A model generated the notes under the pieces. That model worked only from the letters and a program-made list of their open reading frames with translations. It was not told where the DNA came from and ran no database searches. A stretch of DNA of 64,000 bases, taken from contig OZ024931.1 of the NCBI GenBank assembly GCA_964017235.1, positions 108,456,221-108,520,220 on the forward strand. Direction: 5' to 3'. How positions within the stretch are numbered: the first letter of the stretch is position 1; the number at the start of each line of letters is the position of its first letter. A program made the translations under genes and the position numbers. Source of the DNA: Sabellastarte sp. h YS-2021 (taxonomy: Eukaryota; Annelida; Polychaeta; Sabellida; Sabellidae). Positions 57,542 through 64,000 of the stretch are shown here, piece by piece.

Positions 57542-57670
57542 GTACTTCTGGCAATAAAACCTGACAGTGGTTTTGAAACAAGACAATATTCAGACTACAA
57601 CATTCTGATGGCCAACTTGCAAGTTCCGGAGTATGTGACTGGTCTTAACAAACTTCTACATACAATACAG
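57542..57670 (+). CDS. Gene B exon 13
   Basis: The acceptor tattaaaag is weak in pyrimidines; the donor is CAG|gtttgg. It encodes VLLAIKPDSGFETRQYSDYN and a tail ending LNKLLHTIQ. It differs from gene A at one residue that I can see (PEYVTG against PEYATG). Both ends are phase 0. Confidence 0.87.
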
Positions 57671-57739
57671 GTTTGGAGGCTCTGTCTTTATCTTGTAACT
57701 TATTTGTTTAAAGTTTTCGTCATGGCATTACACAGGCTA

Positions 57740-57930
57740 ACAGGTGAGACACTCGAGTAATCTGGTGATTGTCAAAGTTTTGTAAATTCTGGCTAATATT
57801 GAAAGTCAGGGCTTTGAATCCTTCTTATGGCAGGTACAAAAGAAAATGCTAAATGTAGAACTGACTGACTTGATCCCTTTGTCTGTTCTCAGCCAGAAAA
57901 GTCAAAGTGGTAACACACATTGAAAATGAT
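57740..57930 (+). repeat. SINE-like insertion shared with gene A
   Basis: It shares TTGTCAAAGTTT, GAAAGTC..GG.TTTGAATCC and TTCTCAGCC with 11080-11265 at the same distance from exon 13. Confidence 0.5.
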
Positions 57931-59027
57931 GCAAACTTTTTTATGGTAATCTTAACTCAGTCTCAGTTTTATCTATGTGACCGTGTTATGTGCATGTGTA
58001 CTTACAATACTTTTAATCTGTAAGAAAGTATTAGTGATTGAAGGTCAGAGTGAGGATATAATAGTCATCTGGGGTGATGTGAATATTGAAATTCTATCAC
58101 GAGAAAACACATATATATTTTATGTACAAGCTGAGATTTTGTACAAATTGCAAACATTTTAAAACCCTAATTTTAGAATGTTCATTAAACATTTACCTTT
58201 AAACATTTCCAAACAAAGATGGCTGTGTGCAATAATAGGGGAATTTAGAGAGATTTACCCCATATGCAGTCCCTAAAAATAAAAATTGGATGGGAGCACA
58301 ACTTATTTTTAAGCCACCATCTTACAATTTTAGACATAAAATAATATTTTCATTAGTAAGCAACTTTAATGGTATTTAAATTTGATCTCTGACCCCATTA
58401 TTATTGAGACATTGTTATCTGCATTTCTAACATTTTTGTAACATTTGTCATTAAACGTTTAATAAATGGTATGCATAAAACATATTGAAAACATTCTATT
58501 ATAAATGATTTTCGTACCCATTATTTTTTAACTTTGCTAAACGTTTCCTTTCAAATGTATGCAAAACTCAAATATCTTTACCGGGAATGACTGTTTTACA
58601 TTTACAAATTACTATTATATTTGAATAAAGTAACTTAATTTGATGAATCCCATCCATAAGAGGGGCACAAATGAATATGTTAACTACCATTTTAACTGGA
58701 TATTTCTGGCTTCTCTTCGTGGAGTTTAATACAACAAAAAACGGACACAAGCTCTGTAAAATACCTTCCTTGTGATTTATTTGTAGATTACATCATTACT
58801 AAAAATAATTACTTGTTTACGCATTTGTAACACTAGATGGTGGGGGGCTCCACGGAATGAAAAAAATGTTACCCTGTCTTGATATCCTTGTATTTTGGTC
58901 ATATAGATTGCGAATAATAAAATATATTAAATAAAAATAGTGAATAATTTATTTAATTGAACATATACATTAGAATTGTGTCCACAGCTATAATCTTACA
59001 TTGGCACCATTTGTACTGGGGGATACA

Positions 59028-59325
59028 AGGGCGGATCCAGCCTTTAAGTAAGGCGGGGGTTCACATCAGAGTAAGGGGGGGGGGGGTTCATATTAGAGTA
59101 AGGGGGGATCCAGATCAAGCATGCCATAGCTAGGTGGTTGGGGGCATGCCCCCCAGGAAAAAAAATTAATTTTGGTAAAAATATAGTGCATTTCCTATAA
59201 ATTTAACACGACTCTCAAGAATAATAAGTTTGTACTTTGGATTGAACCCTTTTACATTATTTTTCAATGGGGGTGGGGGGGGGGGGGGGGGTTCGAACCC
59301 CCTGACCCCCCTGGATCTGCTAGTG
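59028..59325 (+). mobile_element. G-rich non-autonomous TIR element
   Basis: It starts AGGGCGGATCCAGCC and ends CCCTGGATCTGC, imperfect inverted ends. Inside are two poly-G tracts (59076-59091, 59269-59291) and GGTTCGAACCCCCTGACC. No frame is convincing. A clear target-site duplication was not found. Confidence 0.5.
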
Positions 59326-59779
59326 GGATATGAATGGTGCACAGTCAGCAGAAAAAGTCATCATATAAGAAAAGTAAAAATAAACAGTATGAAAATAAAT
59401 GTAGAAATAAACTATGTATTCAGAGACTTTATCGGCAATGCAATCATGAATTAGCCTTAAATACTTGATGAAGGCAGAAAGATTGAGTCCTTTACTAATA
59501 TGTTATTTTTGTGATTGAATCAGTAATAAAGTACAAGGAAAACTAGCAAGTTTCTATTATGAAATACTGAATATGTTTTCTACAGTGGTAAAATTTTTTT
59601 TCAAGATCATTTTTGCCATATCACTTTCGTAGAATGTAACTGTAGACTATAGTGTCTCTATAATTTACTCCCACAAAATACCCAAAGGTTGAGGCTTTAT
59701 ATGAAGTAAGTTAAAAATTAAATTTTCCCCAAGATATTTTACCATGTCATTTAATGTCATACAAAGTGACATATTGCAG

Positions 59780-59832
59780 ATCCCAAGTGAGCAGGATTTT
59801 CAGTTTTCAAGCAACATGCAATGTCCAAATGT
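59780..59832 (+). pseudogene. Gene B exon 14, 5' part only
   Basis: The acceptor is atattgcag. It encodes IPSEQDFQFSSNMQCPN and then departs from gene A exon 14 after CCAAATGT. Gene A continues GATTGAAAGTG; here TGCGGGTTGGCA, the start of YR element 2, follows. One conserved cysteine of gene A (QDCQF) is already Phe here. The remaining 62 bases of the exon and exons 15-18 are not in the window. Confidence 0.85.
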
Positions 59833-59836
59833 TGCG

Positions 59837-59858
59837 GGTTGGCATTTAGGTGCCAACC
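59837..59858 (+). repeat. YR element 2 terminal palindrome
   Basis: GGTTGGCA and TGCCAACC are perfect complements around TTTAGG. It starts 4 bases inside the element, the same place as the GATGACA-TTCGGG-TGTCATC palindrome of element 1. Confidence 0.9.
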
Positions 59859-60088
59859 TTAATCATTCCTTCACCCCCAATTTTTGGTCACCCCTGTTTT
59901 ATAATAGAGTGGACACTGTCCACATGGTCGATTTTGATTGGTCAAGGCTTTGACCGCCATGGGTTTGAAGGTAATAATGTCAGATTTGAACTGGCAGTCG
60001 ATGAAGAAGCATTTATTTTAGGAAAATAGTTTTTGATTTTATACAAAATTTTTTTTTGTGAATTTATTTATTTATTTAATTCAACTCC

Positions 60089-61306
60089 TTGGTTCTCATC
60101 TACACAATTTTCATGGCAGCGAAACAGAAGCACAGATTGGCAGGTAACCCTTACAACTTGCGTAAAAAGGTTGAGATTCCCATTGAAATTCAGTTGGAGA
60201 ATGACAGTGCATTTTTACACGAATTTGCCTCTCAGCCAATACCGGGTCAGGTCTTGGGGTCACAAACCGGGTCTGATACTGACAGTACCAGTACTGACGA
60301 AAGTACTGGTTTGAATATTAGTGGTGTGGTGTATTCGGAGTCGGATTTGGAAAAATCTCCCGTTGTCAAACATAGAAAACATTTTAAAAATTCTATACTA
60401 CACCCAGTGGCCAGCACCTCAAAAATGTCGGATCAGAGAGAGGAAAAATTACCGGATCAAGCACTGATTAACCAAAGAATCTTGTCTCAACTGGACGCGA
60501 TTGGTAAGAGGTTGACTGTTATTGAACATAAATCGGCTTCTCCTGCCAAGCCTAAGGCTAAAAAATTGACAAAAAAGAAGGGTACTGCTAGTTCAAGTCT
60601 CAAACGTTCCTCTAGTTTGTACACTCTTCGAAATGATAGATCGATTCAAGATCAGATCCAAGATAGGCTCAGGGAATTATCTGGCATTGATAAACGAGGT
60701 ATGGATCAAAAAATTAAAAGCCAAAGGGGTGGGGCTGTAGATATTTTTGTCAAGGAAAAGGTAAAATGGCCTCACGAATATGTCCTAGCTGGTAACACAA
60801 AAGACAGAATCACCTATAACCAACTAAATATAACTCAGTGGATGGCAGGTTTTTGTCGAATTATGAAAGAAGAGAGTTGCCAAATTACAAAAAATCACAT
60901 GCTTGAGTATTTGATTGCCTTATTAGATGATTCTAACGATTTTTCGTGGCAGGCAGCAAAGGCTAGCCATGCTGTGTTATTATGTCGCATGGAGCAAGGT
61001 GAAGTTAGCAGTTGGTCAGAAACTGACAAAATTGATCGTATTAGGAGAGCTAATGCCCAACGACATGTCCTTCCCACCCAAAATAATGTTGGGTCTCAAA
61101 AATTTCGCAAGACTCAAAATCCTCAAAAATCCATCAAGTCAATGCCCTGTGTTTATTACAATGACAACTCGTGCAATTTTAACAAAAATCACGAAACAAA
61201 GGGCGTATTCTACCGCCATATTTGCAGTACATGTTTTGCACAGGATGGTAAGGTCAACACCCACAGTGCCCTGGACTGCAAACAAAAAAGGACAAAAAAC
61301 GAGTAA
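60089..61306 (+). CDS. YR element 2 Gag-like protein
   Basis: Up to 405 residues from the first ATG; an ATG at 60113 is equally possible because the first eight codons are hydrophobic and unlike element 1. It has an acidic/Ser-Thr N-terminal region, a helix resembling element 1 (LSQLDAIGKRLTVIEHKSA), the conserved block (IKSQRGGAVDIFVKEKVKWP, HEYVLAGNTKDRITYNQLN, MEQGEVSSWSETDKIDRIRR) and a Cys/His end (CVYYNDNSCNF, HICSTCFAQDGK). It ends KNE-stop like element 1. Unlike element 1 there is an 8-base gap before the RT start codon. Confidence 0.88.
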   Translation: MVLIYTIFMAAKQKHRLAGNPYNLRKKVEIPIEIQLENDSAFLHEFASQPIPGQVLGSQTGSDTDSTSTDESTGLNISGVVYSESDLEKSPVVKHRKHFKNSILHPVASTSKMSDQREEKLPDQALINQRILSQLDAIGKRLTVIEHKSASPAKPKAKKLTKKKGTASSSLKRSSSLYTLRNDRSIQDQIQDRLRELSGIDKRGMDQKIKSQRGGAVDIFVKEKVKWPHEYVLAGNTKDRITYNQLNITQWMAGFCRIMKEESCQITKNHMLEYLIALLDDSNDFSWQAAKASHAVLLCRMEQGEVSSWSETDKIDRIRRANAQRHVLPTQNNVGSQKFRKTQNPQKSIKSMPCVYYNDNSCNFNKNHETKGVFYRHICSTCFAQDGKVNTHSALDCKQKRTKNE

Positions 61307-61314
61307 CCCTGGGC

Positions 61315-63708
61315 ATGGTCAATACAGCTCAGTCACAGCCTGATTATGTCCAGGATCAAGTCCCTGATCAAAAAATTGCTAGTCATTTTTCTTGTAGATA
61401 TGTATATAATTCTTCTGTACAACATACTACTTTTGTCAATGAATTTTCTGTGCAGAAAAACACATGGAAAAAATGGTATCATGATAGTAAATGTTTTAAA
61501 CCTGTTGTTCCTAGTGTGACCTTTGCAGATGTTGTCAAAAATAAGGTGTTGGTGTCACAGCAACACAAACATAGACCTCTGGTGGCTGTTCAGGGGAGGA
61601 GCCAACAACGCAAACCTCCTGAACTGGTCAAGGAGGTTTCAGGTACACCACAGATGACACATCTAAAAATGGCAGGACAAAACAGGTTGGTTAAGAAAGT
61701 CATGAGTGATGATGCCTCTTATGATTCAGTTCCATGTTTTAATAGATTTGCACCACTATCTCAGGTAAAAGATGAAGGTTATGATACTTTAGATAATACT
61801 TTACTGTATGAATCCTCCCTTGATACCTCCACTTTTGCAGCCCTGGGCACTGGGGGGGAACACCACAGAGGTCCATCTACTGCAATTGACAAAAATGACA
61901 AATTTGACGCTTTATTGGTCAAAAAGAAAATAGATCCCTGTCTCATTAGTCAGGCCATGACTTGTAGTGATTATAAAGCTTGTAAAAACCAAATGGGAGA
62001 ACCTTTTGGTGTCATTCCCTTGTCCCCCCTGCTAGTGTATACGGGCCCAGAGACTAACAACAAACCAATGCCTGACCCCTTATCACTTCACAGGCACGTC
62101 AGGCAGTCAGGCTGTCCAAATTTTCTGGGTAGCCGTATTCCAGTGGATTCTAAATTAAACATAAAATATTGGAGGTTTCATTTACAAAATTTTTGGGATA
62201 AACAGCTGGTTGATCTACTGGAATATGGCTTCCCACTTGATTTCAACAGAAATGCATGTCTTGTCTCTACTGAGGAAAATCACTCCTCAGCTACAAAATT
62301 TGCTTCTGATGTTAGAACTTATATATCGGAAGAACTTCAACATGAAGCAATGCTAGGCCCCTTTATCAGTAAACCAATAGATCTTCATGTCTCTCCATTC
62401 ATGACTAGAGAGAAACCAGACTCCAATGTTAGGCGTACCATTGTTGATCTTAGTTGGCCAGATTCTTGTTCGGTTAATGATGGAGTACTCAGAGATGAAT
62501 ACTTGGGTTCGAAATTTTGGTTGCATTATCCATCAGTTGATGATATAGTCAATAAATTAAATGAACTGGGACCTGGCTCACTTATGTTTAAAATCGACAT
62601 TAGTCGAGCTTTTCGCCAGTTAAAGGTTGATCCTGGAGACATAGACCTATTAGGTTTAAAACAGGAGGGCTATTTTATTGACCAATCAGTACCTTTTGGT
62701 TACAGACATGGTTCAATTTTTTTTGAAAAAGTGACCGATAGCATCCGTTATATTATGAGAAAGCATGGTTTTAATAACCTCTTTAATTATGTGGATGATT
62801 TAATATACTGTGATTTACCATCAAAAATTCACCAGGCCTATGAGTTCTTATTAAAACTTCTGCCAAAATTAGGTCTAGATATCAATAACAAGAAGTTAGT
62901 GCCCCCCACAACCTCCATGATATGTTTGGGTATCTTGGTCGATTCTCAAGCTCGTACCATGTCTGTACCCCCTGAAAAGCTTGCAAGCATTGTTACTATG
63001 TGTCAACAATGGAAAAATAAAAAATCCTGTACAAAAAGACAGTTACAATCCTTGCTGGGTTCATTGCTTTTTATATCAAAATGTGTTAGACCAGCTAGAA
63101 TTTTCTTGAATCGTATGCTGGCATTTCTGAGATGCATGGGTGTTCAGAAAATAGCTACCCTCACATCTGAATTTTTCAGAGATCTGAACTGGTTCTGCAC
63201 ATTTTTGAAGCAGTTTAATGGTGTTGTATATTATGACCCTAGACCCATTCAGGCTGAGCTTCACTTGGATGCCTGTCTTACTGGCATGGGTGGCGTTTTT
63301 GAAAACCAGTGCTATGCCTTGCCCATCCCCAGGGATTTTCGTCAGTATTCCATTGTCCACTTGGAAATGCTCAATATTGTAGTTGCTCTTAAAGTTTGGG
63401 CCACTCAGTGGAGTAATAAAAAATTGCGTATAAAATGTGATAACATGGCAGTAGTAGAAGTATTAACTTCTGGTAAGACAAAAGATAACATTCTAGCCAC
63501 TTGTGCTAGAAATGTATGGCTATTATCTGCAATATTTAACATATCCATTCATATTGAGCATATTCCAGGCAAACAAAATGTTATTGCTGATCTGTTATCT
63601 AGGTACCAATTTGACACTAAATCTTGGGACTTGTTAAACACCTATGTCCCAAATGTACTCTGGATACCCACTCATATAGATTTAACATGTTTAAATTTTT
63701 GTATTTAG
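61315..63708 (+). CDS. YR element 2 reverse transcriptase-RNase H
   Basis: 797 residues, about 100 shorter than element 1 in the variable N-terminal part. RT motif A is FKIDISRAFRQLKVDPGD (near residue 426), then SVPFGYRHGSIFFE, and motif C YVDD near 492-495. The RNase H set is HLDACLTGMGG (about 649), LEMLNIVVALKVWA, CDNMAVVEVLTSG (about 708) and VIADLLSRY (about 758). The frame is uninterrupted and all catalytic positions are kept, so the element may be active. Confidence 0.93.
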   Translation: MVNTAQSQPDYVQDQVPDQKIASHFSCRYVYNSSVQHTTFVNEFSVQKNTWKKWYHDSKCFKPVVPSVTFADVVKNKVLVSQQHKHRPLVAVQGRSQQRKPPELVKEVSGTPQMTHLKMAGQNRLVKKVMSDDASYDSVPCFNRFAPLSQVKDEGYDTLDNTLLYESSLDTSTFAALGTGGEHHRGPSTAIDKNDKFDALLVKKKIDPCLISQAMTCSDYKACKNQMGEPFGVIPLSPLLVYTGPETNNKPMPDPLSLHRHVRQSGCPNFLGSRIPVDSKLNIKYWRFHLQNFWDKQLVDLLEYGFPLDFNRNACLVSTEENHSSATKFASDVRTYISEELQHEAMLGPFISKPIDLHVSPFMTREKPDSNVRRTIVDLSWPDSCSVNDGVLRDEYLGSKFWLHYPSVDDIVNKLNELGPGSLMFKIDISRAFRQLKVDPGDIDLLGLKQEGYFIDQSVPFGYRHGSIFFEKVTDSIRYIMRKHGFNNLFNYVDDLIYCDLPSKIHQAYEFLLKLLPKLGLDINNKKLVPPTTSMICLGILVDSQARTMSVPPEKLASIVTMCQQWKNKKSCTKRQLQSLLGSLLFISKCVRPARIFLNRMLAFLRCMGVQKIATLTSEFFRDLNWFCTFLKQFNGVVYYDPRPIQAELHLDACLTGMGGVFENQCYALPIPRDFRQYSIVHLEMLNIVVALKVWATQWSNKKLRIKCDNMAVVEVLTSGKTKDNILATCARNVWLLSAIFNISIHIEHIPGKQNVIADLLSRYQFDTKSWDLLNTYVPNVLWIPTHIDLTCLNFCI

Positions 63709-64000
63709 TTTTAGAGCTATCTCCGGGGACAGCCCAGTTGGCCACCAGTGCGTGCAACCGGTTGCTCCAATCATTTCGGCCTGCAACTCAAAGAACATAT
63801 AGCAGGATGTTTCAAGATTTCATGGGCTTCTTGGTGGCCTCTGGGCTATCCCTGGGCCAGGTAAACATTTACATTTTGCTTGCATTTCTAGAGTATTTAC
63901 ACTCAAATGCCTTAACTGCTACTAACATTTGTAACCATCTTACTGGTATCAGAGCCTTTTTCATATTATATGGTCTTCCAACTGACATGTTTCAAGATCA
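63687..64000 (+). CDS. YR element 2 tyrosine recombinase, N-terminal part (cut by window)
   Basis: An ATG at 63687 overlaps the end of the RT frame by 22 bases and opens a frame to the window edge. It contains RPATQRTYSRMFQDFMGFLV, LAFLEYLHSNALTATNICNH and LTGIRAFFILYGLPTD, which align with element 1 (RPATWAQYHRMFSQFIAFLE, MSAIRAMFIVYGLNTE). This is the core-binding domain; the catalytic residues lie beyond the window. Confidence 0.85.
   Translation, partial: MFKFLYLVLELSPGTAQLATSACNRLLQSFRPATQRTYSRMFQDFMGFLVASGLSLGQVNIYILLAFLEYLHSNALTATNICNHLTGIRAFFILYGLPTDMFQD

Larger units (their letters stand above)
57671..59779 (+). other. Gene B intron 13
   Basis: A 2.1 kb intron, against 0.5 kb in gene A. 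It holds the SINE-like insertion shared with gene A (57740-57930), a stretch of AAACATT / AAACGTTT words (58170-58560) and the G-rich TIR element (59028-59325). Confidence 0.6.
19315..59832 (+). pseudogene. Gene B: DUF4874-DUF4832 paralogue, interrupted in exon 14 by a retroelement
   Basis: Fourteen exons join in frame from an ATG at 19315: 19315-19378, 22744-22786, 24009-24039, 24715-24847, 25589-25794, 32914-33043, 33388-33532, 36436-36539, 37962-38106, 40161-40314, 42834-42958, 56394-56508, 57542-57670 and 59780-59832. They give about 526 residues. A signal peptide (residues 1-21, core LIIFILVGYIL) is followed by DUF4874 (NPDRGF at 69-74, GIWGEW at 200-205) and DUF4832 (SSHNDCF at 286-292). 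There is no stop or frameshift in these exons. Exon 14 stops matching gene A after CCAAATGT at 59832, where a YR retroelement starts; exons 15-18 are not in the window. The allele is probably null or makes a protein without the CBM-like part, but this depends on splicing and on whether all haplotypes carry the insertion. Confidence 0.8.
59833..64000 (+). mobile_element. YR retroelement 2 (Ngaro/PAT-like), 5' end and coding part; runs off window
   Basis: The 5' end is set at TGCGGGTTGGCATTTAGGTG by alignment with the terminus of element 1 and by the break in exon 14. It is followed by about 256 bp of leader, then Gag (60089), RT-RNase H (61315) and the tyrosine recombinase (63687, open to the window edge). 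The order matches element 1, and proteins are clearly homologous but diverged, so this is a separate family. The right terminal repeats lie outside the window. It is in the sense orientation of gene B. Confidence 0.9.

Noticed and set aside
50122-63708. Endogenous retrovirus or LTR element
   Set aside because: No protease, DDE integrase, envelope or paired terminal LTRs; the recombinase and split direct repeats place these in the YR (DIRS/Ngaro-like) group.
1-64000. CRISPR array, operon, ribosome binding sites or prophage
   Set aside because: Introns, LINEs, SINEs and low gene density show a eukaryotic nuclear genome; no regularly spaced short repeats were seen.

Overview
This is a eukaryotic, AT-rich window with long introns, canonical GT-AG splice sites and a dense mixture of retroelements. 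The repeat mix (CR1-like and L1/Tx1-like LINEs, three tyrosine-recombinase retroelements, tRNA-headed SINEs with AAATAAATA tails, and a TIR element with repeated GGGGGCCGATTTG units) suggests a marine invertebrate, most likely a mollusc or another lophotrochozoan. The species cannot be named from the sequence alone.

The host genes are two tandem paralogues on the + strand. Each encodes a secreted protein with a DUF4874-DUF4832 core and a C-terminal jelly-roll/CBM-like part. Gene A (43-17213) is cut by the left window edge. Its last 13 exons are intact and in frame to a stop, followed by a polyadenylation signal. Gene B starts 2.1 kb downstream with a signal-peptide exon at 19315 and can be followed through 14 exons to 59832. 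Every splice phase matches between the copies, and the introns are still alignable in places, so the pair arose by tandem segmental duplication. I numbered exons from gene B (1-14); gene A shows exons 6-18. An unbroken family member would be about 697 residues.

Gene B has been invaded far more than gene A. Intron 1 holds a 5'-truncated CR1-like LINE (19579-22315, antisense) with an internal inverted copy of its own catalytic region. Intron 2 holds a 1.1 kb TIR element. Intron 5 holds a decayed tyrosine-recombinase (YR) retroelement (26500-30010) and a ~144 bp satellite. Intron 11 (13.4 kb, against 1.0 kb in gene A) holds an L1/Tx1-like LINE, a SINE and a complete, apparently young YR retroelement (47942-55402, antisense). 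That element has Gag, RT-RNase H and YR frames and split direct repeats (A1-ORFs-B1-A2-544 bp-B2). A second, divergent YR retroelement begins at 59833 inside coding exon 14 and runs off the window with intact Gag and RT-RNase H frames and an open YR frame. Gene B is therefore interrupted in this haplotype.

The most notable signals are the retroelement inserted exactly in exon 14; a short terminal palindrome shared by the two divergent YR elements with two compensatory base-pair changes, a candidate recombinase core site; and the inverted ~100 bp template-switch copy inside the CR1 LINE. No rRNA, functional tRNA gene, CRISPR array or prokaryotic feature was seen.
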